Shown: in pieces, positions 1 to 6,424 of the stretch
Numbering within the stretch: the first letter of the stretch is position 1
Layout: each line of letters starts with the position of its first letter
NCBI GenBank assembly: GCA_937880065.1
Contig: CALFMA010000358.1
Coordinates: 1 to 11,050 of the forward strand
Direction: 5' to 3'
From: an uncultured Ruminococcus sp.
GTDB lineage: Bacteria; Bacillota_A; Clostridia; Oscillospirales; Ruminococcaceae
Length of the DNA stretch: 11,050 nt
The notes under the pieces: generated by a model
Database searches by the model: none
What the model was told of the DNA's origin: nothing
What the model saw: the letters and a program-made list of their open reading frames with translations, nothing else
Translations under genes and position numbers: made by a program

Positions 1-54
1 AGATGTCGTGCATAGCTGTTTTTTCTCAAAAGGGGTTTTTAGAGATGCCCTTTA

Positions 55-83
55 TTGCAATTAATTTTTATTTATGGTATAAT
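55..83 (+). promoter_or_regulatory. Sigma-A-type promoter of the dockerin protein gene
   Basis: A -35 hexamer TTGCAA (55-60) and a perfect -10 TATAAT (78-83) are separated by 17 bases, the optimal spacing. Transcription would start near 90, giving a short leader of about 25 bases before the TTG start at 115. The -35 box overlaps the end of a weak AAAGGG/CCCTTT hairpin (29-53) that may belong to whatever lies upstream. Confidence 0.75.
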
Positions 84-114
84 AAAAAAGCCAAAATAAA
101 AAGGAGTTGATTTT

Positions 115-1668
115 TTGTTCAAAAAAATATTATCCGCTGCTGCCGCCTTGGTTATTTCAACATCTGCGGTTGCAGGCGGTCTGATGAATAATACAGCCAA
201 AGCACTTGACTTAGGCGGATTTTTAGAAGAAGAAATGGAAAAAAGCAAGTTCATAACGCTTTCACGTGGAAATATTGTGAATTTCACCTGTACCGACAGT
301 AACGGTGCAGTAATGGACAATTACAGCGCAAAAATCAGAAATTCAGCAGGTCAGATTGTGGGAATTTTCATAAAATCCTACAAAGGCGACAATGAAGACT
401 TTTATAAAGATAATACTATGGTTTCAAGCATAACTGACGATATAGAATGGGAAGTTCCCATGAAAACTTTCGGTGACCTTGTATCACCACAGGTGCCTGT
501 TATGGCGTGTGATTATGTGGTTAACACAAGTCCTACCTCATCAATATCATACAGTGTATATGAGAAATACGACCCCAATGTAAAGGTAGTGCTTTCGGGG
601 GAATACGAATCCTCTGAATGTGAACAGATGAAAATTCTTGCAACAAATGCAGGGGAAACAACAGCATTTACAATTCCAGCCAATAAAGCTGGCATATTTG
701 TTGATTCAAAGTGGAGTTCAAGAGATGGCGAGGGATATTATTACGTAGGCGACGGCAGTAATAAATATTTTTCAGAAAAGGATATGATAGGCAAACTCAA
801 AGTAATTTCCCCTAAAAATCCCATTAGTGAGCTTGGTATCGGTGTTGACAGCAAAGTTGGCTTGCGTAGTTCCCTTTTGAACAATCTGAAATATCAGAGT
901 ACAACAACGGAATATGTCAAGTGGACTATGAATCTTAAAGATATATTTACAGAATCAGATAATCCGCAATTCAGAGATGACGGCACATTCATAGATGAAA
1001 ATTCCGTCTGTGACCCGAAAAAAGACAGAAAAAACACAAGTACCGTGGTAGTTATTTCAAGCGGTGTTTGTCTTACAGTTGCACAGCCCGATGCAAACGG
1101 AAATATAGAATTTTACGTTGAAAAGAACAGCCGTGAATTTGATGCGGAAGTGCATTACAGAGTCAAGACTAACAGCGGAACTGTCACAAGGGACTGTGCA
1201 ACTGACTGCAAGGATATTCTTGCAGGAAAGGAGTACCTTATTAACATCGGTGTGCCGAATCTTCCAACAACAGGTGCTAATATTTTTGAAGTACCCGCAG
1301 GCAAATATTCCCTTGAATTTACAAATTTGCCTAAAGGATACATCAACCCCGGAGTTGTAACATTTGATGTTGCCAACTCAAATGCCATTCAGTATAAAAA
1401 AGTATCAATAAAATCTGCTCCAAAAATAGAATTGGGAGATGTAAACGGAAGCGGCACTATAGATTCATCTGACGCAAGCTGTATTCTTGAATTTTACGCA
1501 AGACAATCCACAGGCAGCACGACGTTATTTACAAGTGAACAGGAGTCTGCGGCAGATGTCAACAATGATTTCCGTGCAGATGCCTCAGATGCAAGCTGTA
1601 TTCTTGCATATTACAGCTATATCTCAACAGGAGGAACTTTATCTTTAAAGGATTATGTTAAGCCTTGA
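115..1668 (+). CDS. Secreted dockerin-domain protein of unknown function
   Basis: This 517-residue protein begins at a TTG codon, chosen because AAGGAG (101-106) sits 8 bases upstream and the translation opens with a signal peptide: MFKK, then a hydrophobic Ala-rich stretch to about residue 30. Residues 30-390 match nothing I recognise and show no clear catalytic motif. Around residues 395-409 the segment AGKYSLEFTNLPKGY resembles the closing strands of a SpaA/prealbumin-like beta-sandwich, which is weak evidence. The C-terminus (about 441-505) is a complete type I dockerin. It has two calcium-loop repeats, DVNGSGTIDSSD at 442-453 and DVNNDFRADASD at 481-492, each followed by ASCIL. Dockerins bind cohesins, so the protein is probably exported and attached to a cellulosome-like scaffold. 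It is monocistronic, although the next promoter overlaps its stop codon. The export and dockerin calls are firm; the function of the main body is unknown. Confidence 0.9.
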   Translation: MFKKILSAAAALVISTSAVAGGLMNNTAKALDLGGFLEEEMEKSKFITLSRGNIVNFTCTDSNGAVMDNYSAKIRNSAGQIVGIFIKSYKGDNEDFYKDNTMVSSITDDIEWEVPMKTFGDLVSPQVPVMACDYVVNTSPTSSISYSVYEKYDPNVKVVLSGEYESSECEQMKILATNAGETTAFTIPANKAGIFVDSKWSSRDGEGYYYVGDGSNKYFSEKDMIGKLKVISPKNPISELGIGVDSKVGLRSSLLNNLKYQSTTTEYVKWTMNLKDIFTESDNPQFRDDGTFIDENSVCDPKKDRKNTSTVVVISSGVCLTVAQPDANGNIEFYVEKNSREFDAEVHYRVKTNSGTVTRDCATDCKDILAGKEYLINIGVPNLPTTGANIFEVPAGKYSLEFTNLPKGYINPGVVTFDVANSNAIQYKKVSIKSAPKIELGDVNGSGTIDSSDASCILEFYARQSTGSTTLFTSEQESAADVNNDFRADASDASCILAYYSYISTGGTLSLKDYVKP

Positions 1669-1693
1669 CATAAAGCTAAGATTGTGCTATAAT
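1665..1693 (+). promoter_or_regulatory. Consensus promoter of the ABC-F leader, overlapping the upstream stop codon
   Basis: A perfect -35 TTGACA (1665-1670), a 17-base spacer and a perfect -10 TATAAT (1688-1693) are present, with the extended -10 dinucleotide TG at 1685-1686. The TGA stop of the dockerin gene (1666-1668) lies inside the -35 hexamer. Such a strong promoter ahead of a resistance-type gene fits constitutive initiation with control exerted later, by attenuation. Confidence 0.88.
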
Positions 1694-1724
1694 TGATGTA
1701 TCATATAAGAATTGAGGTGGAAAG

Positions 1725-1745
1725 ATGCGTAAAATTTCCTGCTAA
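1725..1745 (+). CDS. Six-residue leader peptide upstream of the ABC-F gene
   Basis: A tiny open frame, ATG CGT AAA ATT TCC TGC TAA, encodes MRKISC. It lies about 25 bases after the predicted transcription start and behind a good ribosome binding site (GAGGTGG, 1714-1720, 4 bases before the ATG). Its codons 4-6 (ATTTCCTGC, 1734-1742) are perfectly complementary to GCAGGAAAT at 1802-1810, so a ribosome on the peptide would block that pairing. Short leader peptides that sense stalled ribosomes are known ahead of ABC-F and other ribosome-targeting resistance genes. Translation of this one is inferred from the site and its position. Confidence 0.65.
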   Translation: MRKISC

Positions 1746-1872
1746 TAATTAATCGGGCGAATAAATTTATGGCGGCAGTACCGTCTGATTTGTTATGCCC
1801 TGCAGGAAATATTACGGTCTTTTCATAAAATACAGTCATTCCGTGGGACGGCTATATTCTGCCATTCTGCGG
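1734..1872 (+). promoter_or_regulatory. Attenuator leader RNA with alternative pairings
   Basis: Several pairings are visible by eye. ATTTCCTGC (1734-1742) pairs with GCAGGAAAT (1802-1810), with GGGC (1755-1758) and GCCC (1797-1800) stacking inside it. GGCAG and CCGTC (1774-1778, 1781-1785) can pair instead with GACGG (1847-1851) and CTGCC (1859-1863). CTGCGG (1867-1872) duplicates the right arm of the downstream terminator and can pair with its left arm CCGCAG (1897-1902), so it is a candidate antiterminator. This gives a chain of mutually exclusive helices linking leader translation to the terminator. No energy calculation was made, so the exact switch is a proposal. Confidence 0.55.
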
Positions 1873-1894
1873 AACTTCCGACGTATAAACTATG

Positions 1895-1925
1895 AGCCGC
1901 AGTATATCCTGCGGCTATTTTTATT
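1895..1925 (+). terminator. Intrinsic terminator (attenuator) just before the ABC-F start codon
   Basis: An 8-bp perfect stem, AGCCGCAG (1895-1902) and CTGCGGCT (1909-1916), encloses a six-base loop and is followed by a U-rich run (1918-1922, then ATT). It ends before the ribosome binding site and start codon of the ABC-F gene, so it can only work as a conditional terminator of the leader transcript. It would also stop readthrough from the dockerin gene. Confidence 0.8.
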
Positions 1926-1941
1926 GTTGGAGGTATATAAT

Positions 1942-3429
1942 ATGTCTGTTATAAGTGTAGAAAATCTCACTTTCGGCTATGAGGGAAGTGCGGATAATAT
2001 TTTTGAAAATGTAAGTTTCCGTATTGATACGGATTGGAAACTAGGCTTCACAGGGCGAAATGGCAGAGGTAAAACAACATTTATGAAGCTGCTTATGGGG
2101 GAACAGGAATACAGCGGAAAAATTATTTCAAGCGTTGATTTTGAATATTTCCCCTTTCCCGTAGCTGATGAAAATACCCTCGTTATGTTTCTTGCGGAGG
2201 AAATTTGTCCAAATGCCGAAAACTGGGAAATTATAAGGGAATTTTCCCTCCTTGAAATAAGCGATGATGTGCTGTATCGTACATTTTCCACGCTTTCGGG
2301 AGGTGAGAGAACTAAAGTTATGCTTGCTATGCTCTTTCTCCGTGAAAACTGTTTTCTGCTCATTGATGAGCCTACAAATCACCTTGACCGAAAGGGCAGA
2401 GAAATCGTAAGCCGCTATTTAAAGCGGAAAAAGGGCTTTATTCTCATATCCCACGACCGTGCGGTACTTGATGAATGTATCGACCATGTGCTGTCAATCA
2501 ACAGGGCAAATATTGAGATTGAACAGGGAAATTACTCGTCATGGGAGCAGAATAAGGCGGCAAGGGATAATTTCGAGGCGGTACAGAATGACAGGCTGAA
2601 AAAGGAGATAAAAAGCCTTGAAGCCGCCGCCCGCCGTGCCGCTGAACATTCCGACAGAATTGAAAGTACTAAAATCGGTTTTGACCCCAATAAATCGGAA
2701 AAATCCATATCAAGGCGGTGTTCAATTGCAAGGAAATCAAAAAAGCTGATGAATCGCTCAAAGGCTATGGAAAACCGCATTGAAGCGGATATTGAAAAGA
2801 AATCGGGATTGCTGAAAAATATCGAAAAAACGGCAGTTTTAAAGCTGCCCGTTCTGAAATTCCACAGCAAAAAGTTGTTAAGCGTGAGAAATTTATCCGT
2901 AAGCTATGATGAAAGAGTAGTTTGCAGCAATGTTTCCTTTGACATCAATGAGGGGGAAATCCTTGCACTTTCGGGTAAAAACGGCTGCGGAAAAACAAGT
3001 ATTATCAGGCTTATCTGCGGCGAAGATGTTCCCCACAGCGGCGAAATTTCCATGAATTGTCAGCTGAAAATTTCACGTATATCGCAGGATTTTTCGGGAC
3101 TTTCGGGCAATCTCTCCGACTATGCCGAAAATCACGGCTTTGATGAAAGTCTGTTCAAGGCAATTCTCCGAAAACTGGATTTTTCGAGGGAACAGTTTGA
3201 AAAGAATATTGAAGATTTCAGCGACGGGCAGAAGAAAAAAGTTATGATTGCCGCCAGTCTTTGCACTCCCGCACATCTCTACATCTGGGACGAGCCGCTG
3301 AATTATCTTGATGTGTATTCCCGAAAACAGCTTGAAGAACTGATTATCGCCTGCAAGCCCTCAATGCTTATCGTGGAGCATGACAAGACTTTCTGCGAGG
3401 CGGTAAATGCTGATTATTACGAGTTTTAA
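1942..3429 (+). CDS. ABC-F ATPase, probable ribosomal protection (antibiotic resistance) protein of the Lsa/Vga-like group
   Basis: This is a 495-residue soluble protein with two ATP-binding cassettes and no membrane segments, the ABC-F plan. Cassette 1 has Walker A GRNGRGKTT (38-46), signature LSGGE (118-122), Walker B LLIDEP (139-144) followed by TNHLD, and His171. Cassette 2 has Walker A GKNGCGKTS (345-353), the variant signature SDGQ (427-430), Walker B IWDEP (448-452) and His480. The linker (about 210-300) is Lys/Arg-rich and predicted helical. In this family it reaches into the ribosome and displaces lincosamide, pleuromutilin or streptogramin A drugs. The IWDEPLNYLD block and the linker motif KLMNRSKAMENR resemble Lsa/Vga-type resistance proteins more than housekeeping EttA/Uup. 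The start at 1942 has GGAGG (1929-1933) 8 bases upstream. The longer frame from 1795 has no such site and would cross the attenuator. A housekeeping role cannot be excluded. Confidence 0.88.
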   Translation: MSVISVENLTFGYEGSADNIFENVSFRIDTDWKLGFTGRNGRGKTTFMKLLMGEQEYSGKIISSVDFEYFPFPVADENTLVMFLAEEICPNAENWEIIREFSLLEISDDVLYRTFSTLSGGERTKVMLAMLFLRENCFLLIDEPTNHLDRKGREIVSRYLKRKKGFILISHDRAVLDECIDHVLSINRANIEIEQGNYSSWEQNKAARDNFEAVQNDRLKKEIKSLEAAARRAAEHSDRIESTKIGFDPNKSEKSISRRCSIARKSKKLMNRSKAMENRIEADIEKKSGLLKNIEKTAVLKLPVLKFHSKKLLSVRNLSVSYDERVVCSNVSFDINEGEILALSGKNGCGKTSIIRLICGEDVPHSGEISMNCQLKISRISQDFSGLSGNLSDYAENHGFDESLFKAILRKLDFSREQFEKNIEDFSDGQKKKVMIAASLCTPAHLYIWDEPLNYLDVYSRKQLEELIIACKPSMLIVEHDKTFCEAVNADYYEF

Positions 3430-3431
3430 TA

Positions 3432-3464
3432 CAAAAAGGACGCTCCGCTGTGGAACGTCCTTTA
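3432..3464. terminator. Bidirectional terminator between convergent genes
   Basis: Arms AAAGGACG (3435-3442) and CGTCCTTT (3456-3463) extend inward by TCC/GGA. It lies 5 bases after the ABC-F stop and about 38 bases after the stop of the convergent metalloprotease gene. On the minus strand the odd inner position is a U-G wobble and the stem is followed by TTTTTG, so it suits minus-strand transcripts best. On the plus strand the tail is TTTATTGTTAT. A near-identical copy is at 5497-5529. Confidence 0.8.
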
Positions 3465-3501
3465 TTGTTATATGTACTCGTTTGTTGCAGATACGTTATC
3501 G

Positions 3502-5259
3502 TCAGGGAGTAACAATTCCGCCAAGAACTTTCTGTACAGGTGTTAATGCTGTGGTAGGTGTGAGATTGTTCTTATAACTGTTGTACTTGCTGACAAGAGT
3601 GCTGTCAATTGTATTTACAACTCCGTCCATATTTACATCGCCAGTTGCGTAATTTTTACCATTGAGCATATTGAATGTATCTGTAAGTATTGTATCAGAT
3701 AAACCAACAAGATATGCTGTGTCAGCACCGATTTTATTAGAGCCATTGCTCATCATAATTTCATCTGATTTATTATTGCTATAGTAAGAATAGGTATATT
3801 TGTAAAGAAGCTTATCAGAAATAGCCCCTGTCATCTGGTTATATTTACTATCATAAAAGTCAATAGCTCCGTACAGGTGAAGCATTTCATGCATTATGGT
3901 ATTCTTGCTTCCATCATATATTGCTGAAAGTTCATCAGACTTACCTGGGTATATAGTTTCACCTGCATAATGTTCATAAACATTCTTTTTGCCTGTATTG
4001 AAATGATAAAGGTATACTACACCATCAGCATCATATTTATCTTTCAGATATTCTGTGTATTCAGAAGTAGATGCGTTTTCAGCCTTGAGTATGCTTTTGC
4101 TCATTTTTGCGTTTAATTGACCTAACAAGGAATTTTTATCGGTTGAAAATGACACACCGTTATTTAAAACACTTGTTAATTCACCGTTAATCAGTGATTT
4201 TTTTACAGAATCTGATGTATATCGAGCAAATACAGCGTTGGGATCAGAAGCTTTTAATGTCTCATCCCATGCATCGTATGTGATAAAGAAGTTTGTATCG
4301 GACTTATTTGTAATAAACTCAAGAGTCTTATTGTAATCCTTAGCCTGATTTTCAAGATCTGTAAGAGCAGAATCGACTGTATTAAGAGTGTTCTTTATAT
4401 CAGTTGATGTAAGGTATTTACGGCTGCCTGTTTTAACAAGCTCTGACTCCTTGAAATTTATCTTGCTGTAGTATCTGTAATCATCAAGAGATGTTACACG
4501 ATTGCTTGCAAAGCTTGTGTAAGATGATATTGTTCCGTTACCATCAAAGCTTGAAACAAAATTAAAGGATATATCTTCTTTTTTAGCTCTGTAGTAGCTT
4601 GAAGAATAATGGTTTGAGTGTATAAAAGTAAATTCTGTATTGGGATCAATTTCAAAAGTATCGCTGTTCTTTATTTTTGTTTTATTTCTTACTTCAGCTT
4701 GAATTTCGTTTACAAAAACGTTAACAACAACCTGTTTGCCTGTCATTGTTGAAGCAGCACCTTTGTTGCTGTTTGGGTGAACTTCAGTTGTGAATTTGTT
4801 TCTGTAGAAAGGTGTGTTTAAGAAAGCTGTTTCATCAATTGTTCTGTTTGTCATATTGAAATCAGCCATCTGCAATCCGGAATTGTAGAATGCGTTAACT
4901 CCGATTTTCTCAATAGTATCAGGAATAGAAATGAACTTCAATGATGAGCAGTTTGCAAAAGCATAAGCACCGATATTTTCTAATCCGCTTGGAAAAACAA
5001 CTTTTGTAATTCCTGATGCCTTTCCTCTCCATGGTACTGCACTTGCACTTCTGAAATCAAGCATTGTACCGCTTCCATAGATAGTAAGTGTCTTATCGTT
5101 GTTTGTAAGTTCCCAGCTAAGACCATCACCGATACCTGTGCTGATAGCGGCACTGGCACTCATAACTACGGGAGATGTGATTGTTTCGCCGGGAATAGCA
5201 GGTAAAAGTAATAATGCACTTGCTCCTGCGGCAATAATTCGTTTGAGATTGTTTTTCAT
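3502..5259 (-). CDS. Secreted zinc metalloprotease with BspA-like leucine-rich repeats and a half dockerin
   Basis: The 585-residue protein starts at the ATG at 5259, with AGGAGG (5265-5270) 5 bases upstream. The longer frame from 5328 would begin in the leader with no such site. A signal peptide (MKNNLKR, then a hydrophobic stretch) ends near residue 37. Residues about 45-150 contain BspA-type (LRR_5) repeats, such as GLENIGAYAFANCSSLKFI (92-110) and IEKIGVNAFYNSGL (116-129). A zinc site HEMLHLYGAID fits HExxHxxGxxD (His457, Glu458, His461, Asp467), the snapalysin-like pattern, with a possible Met-turn (DEIMMSN, 499-505). The C-terminus carries one dockerin calcium loop, GDVNMDGVVNTID (540-552), where a full dockerin has two. 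The middle region (about 160-440) is unrecognised. It is probably a surface or cellulosome-associated peptidase; its substrate is unknown. Confidence 0.85.
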   Translation of the reverse strand: MKNNLKRIIAAGASALLLLPAIPGETITSPVVMSASAAISTGIGDGLSWELTNNDKTLTIYGSGTMLDFRSASAVPWRGKASGITKVVFPSGLENIGAYAFANCSSLKFISIPDTIEKIGVNAFYNSGLQMADFNMTNRTIDETAFLNTPFYRNKFTTEVHPNSNKGAASTMTGKQVVVNVFVNEIQAEVRNKTKIKNSDTFEIDPNTEFTFIHSNHYSSSYYRAKKEDISFNFVSSFDGNGTISSYTSFASNRVTSLDDYRYYSKINFKESELVKTGSRKYLTSTDIKNTLNTVDSALTDLENQAKDYNKTLEFITNKSDTNFFITYDAWDETLKASDPNAVFARYTSDSVKKSLINGELTSVLNNGVSFSTDKNSLLGQLNAKMSKSILKAENASTSEYTEYLKDKYDADGVVYLYHFNTGKKNVYEHYAGETIYPGKSDELSAIYDGSKNTIMHEMLHLYGAIDFYDSKYNQMTGAISDKLLYKYTYSYYSNNKSDEIMMSNGSNKIGADTAYLVGLSDTILTDTFNMLNGKNYATGDVNMDGVVNTIDSTLVSKYNSYKNNLTPTTALTPVQKVLGGIVTP

Positions 5260-5290
5260 AAAGTCCTCCTTAGATGTATAAACGTCGTGT

Positions 5291-5310
5291 ATGCAACTTT
5301 TATGTTGCAT
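5291..5310 (-). promoter_or_regulatory. Perfect hairpin in the 5' leader of the metalloprotease gene
   Basis: Arms ATGCAAC (5291-5297) and GTTGCAT (5304-5310) are exact inverted repeats around a six-base loop. They lie about 30-50 bases into the predicted transcript and about 20 bases ahead of the ribosome binding site. There is no U-tract, so it is not a terminator. It could stabilise the mRNA 5' end or be a protein-binding site; the sequence does not decide. Confidence 0.45.
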
Positions 5311-5345
5311 TTGTATAATATACGACACATTCGCCGTATGTATTA

Positions 5346-5375
5346 ATTATACAACTAAAACGCACAAAATGTCAA
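5346..5375 (-). promoter_or_regulatory. Promoter of the metalloprotease gene
   Basis: Read on the minus strand, a perfect -35 TTGACA (5375-5370) and a perfect -10 TATAAT (5351-5346) are separated by 18 bases. Transcription would begin near 5339, giving a leader of about 80 bases. The rest of the 5376-5496 stretch upstream is AT-rich and shows no other clear signal. Confidence 0.8.
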
Positions 5376-5496
5376 TATACAACATACACAAACAATTATC
5401 CACATATATTATATCGATTTGTATTTTTATATCACACAAGCATTATTTCATCAGTATCAAAAAATGATTTTATTGTAATGCTTATTGGAGTAAACG

Positions 5497-5529
5497 CAAA
5501 AAGGACGCTCCGCAATGGAACGTCCTTTA
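5497..5529 (-). terminator. Terminator of the DUF3267 gene, duplicate of the hairpin at 3432-3464
   Basis: Arms AAAGGACG (5500-5507) and CGTCCTTT (5521-5528) are the same as in the 3432-3464 hairpin. The two 33-base copies differ only at two loop positions. On the minus strand the stem includes a U-G wobble and is followed by TTTTTG, as expected for a terminator of the gene ending at 5598. On the plus strand there is no good U-tract. Confidence 0.75.
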
Positions 5530-5535
5530 AATTAT

Positions 5536-5597
5536 GGGGTTCTCTAAAAACCGAAACACGTGTGGAATTTCGTACATGGCAAATATTAGAGGTTCCC
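5536..5597. repeat. 62-bp mini inverted-repeat element abutting a stop codon
   Basis: The outer ends GGGGTTCTCTAA (5536-5547) and TTAGAGGTTCCC (5586-5597) are imperfect inverted repeats, agreeing at 9 of 12 positions. The interior holds the short palindrome CACGTG. The right end touches the stop codon of the DUF3267 gene (5598-5600) exactly. A related motif, GGTTTTTAGAGA, occurs at 34-45 in the opposite orientation. This suggests a small dispersed repeat, possibly derived from insertion-sequence ends. Confidence 0.4.
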
Positions 5598-6224
5598 TTA
5601 TCTTTCAAATACAGCTGTGCCTATTTCATAGGGGTGGTCTATGAAAAGTACATCCTTACATTTCGTCTTGTAAAGAAGCACTTTCAGGACGATGAATAAA
5701 TCTCCGCCGCCTCCTGCAATATTGAGGCATGAAATCAGCAGAAGCAGGGAAGAGCCGCTGATTACTGCCGCTATTCCGAATCCGAAGCCTAACACTATAG
5801 TGGGCAGCAACGCACATATAATCATCGGCTTTTTCTTTAGGGGCTGTAAGCAATTGCAGTAGGGGCAGCAATATTTTACGTTGAAGCCGAAAGAAACGGA
5901 TTTCCAGCCGTCACTTGCAAAATGTGAGAAGGCTATGCCATGGAGCAACTCGTGGACTACTATTAATACAAGAAATGCAATAAGGGCTACAAACGATGTT
6001 CCGCCATCTGTGGTAAATTCGTTGCCAAACAGTCGGAAAGCTGCCAGAAACGGAATCATAAAGGGTATTGCAATAAGAAGTGTGAGGACATTTATTTCCA
6101 CAAAATTGAGTTTTAGTATCTTTTGCGTGTATCCCTCAGCTGCAAGTCCCTCAGCCATTTTTTCAAATGTTTCTTTTCTTTTTAATTCTGCTTTAGTTAG
6201 TTTTTGTTTTTTTTCGCTGCTCAT
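5598..6224 (-). CDS. DUF3267 putative membrane zincin metalloprotease
   Basis: This 208-residue integral membrane protein has a charged, Lys-rich N-terminus (1-37), a hydrophobic segment at about 43-65, a second at about 77-92 running into the zinc motif HELLHG (91-96), and later membrane segments at about 134-156 and 158-185. Asp175, in GGGGDLF, is the likely third zinc ligand, as in site-2-protease-like folds. The closing sequence DVLFIDHP before residue 200 is what I recall from DUF3267 proteins. A Cys-rich loop (Cys119, 120, 123, 125) lies between membrane segments and could be a second metal or redox site. The only good ribosome binding site (AAGGAG, near 6239-6244) is about 14 bases from the ATG, longer than usual, and in-frame stops just upstream rule out an earlier start. 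The substrate is unknown. The gene has its own terminator at 5497-5529. Confidence 0.82.
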   Translation of the reverse strand: MSSEKKQKLTKAELKRKETFEKMAEGLAAEGYTQKILKLNFVEINVLTLLIAIPFMIPFLAAFRLFGNEFTTDGGTSFVALIAFLVLIVVHELLHGIAFSHFASDGWKSVSFGFNVKYCCPYCNCLQPLKKKPMIICALLPTIVLGFGFGIAAVISGSSLLLLISCLNIAGGGGDLFIVLKVLLYKTKCKDVLFIDHPYEIGTAVFER

Positions 6225-6310
6225 ATCAGATTATCATACTCCTTAGAATGTGGTGTTATATTGTATAACGGATATGACGTGTTGTATTCGTAATTCCAAA
6301 ATGAAATTTC

Positions 6311-6334
6311 GGGCGGATAATATCCGCCCCTACA
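6311..6334. repeat. Palindromic repeat followed by CCCCTACA
   Basis: Arms GGGCGGATA (6311-6319) and TATCCGCCC (6321-6329) flank one central base and are followed by CTACA. The same 23 bases from the second G onward recur exactly at 10522-10544. It lies downstream of the P-loop gene on its strand and upstream of the DUF3267 gene, and could form a hairpin in readthrough RNA. No clean U-tract follows on either strand. Confidence 0.7.
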
Positions 6335-6367
6335 GTAAACGATTATTATGTTGATTTGCGGACTGCC

Positions 6368-6402
6368 AAAGGCTAATGGCTAAAGGCTAACAGCTAACGG
6401 CT
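6368..6402. repeat. Five tandem heptanucleotides of the AANRGCT type
   Basis: The units AAAGGCT, AATGGCT, AAAGGCT, AACAGCT and AACGGCT follow one another in exact 7-base register. Position 3 varies freely and position 4 is usually G. The last base of the array is the first plus-strand base of the P-loop gene's stop codon (TAA on the minus strand), so the array abuts and overlaps the gene end by one base. Confidence 0.75.
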
Positions 6403-6424
6403 TACTTTTTCTTAATCTTCATTG
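6399..6424. repeat. Left copy of a 26-bp direct repeat (partner at 8024-8049)
   Basis: This segment covers the last codons of the P-loop gene and the adjoining repeat. It matches 8024-8049, the end of nadC, at 24 of 26 positions in the same orientation. Both genes therefore end MKIKKK, with identical Met-Lys-Ile-Lys codons. The two copies bracket the DUF4869/P-loop pair. Confidence 0.6.

Noticed and set aside
29..53. Intrinsic terminator of an upstream gene
   Set aside because: The stem AAAGGG/CCCTTT is weak with a 13-base loop and a poor U-tract, and it overlaps the promoter's -35 box; the upstream gene is not in the window.
1795..1941. N-terminal extension of the ABC-F protein from an ATG at 1795
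   Set aside because: It has no ribosome binding site, it spans the attenuator hairpin, and the conserved family start (MSVISVENLTFGY) is at 1942 behind GGAGG.
5260..5328. Longer start for the metalloprotease
   Set aside because: It would begin just after the predicted transcription start, ahead of the leader hairpin, and bury the signal peptide. The ATG at 5259 has AGGAGG directly upstream.
5478..5699. Plus-strand 73-residue open frame
   Set aside because: It crosses the terminator hairpin and the mini inverted repeat and then runs antisense to the DUF3267 gene; there is no protein-like signal.
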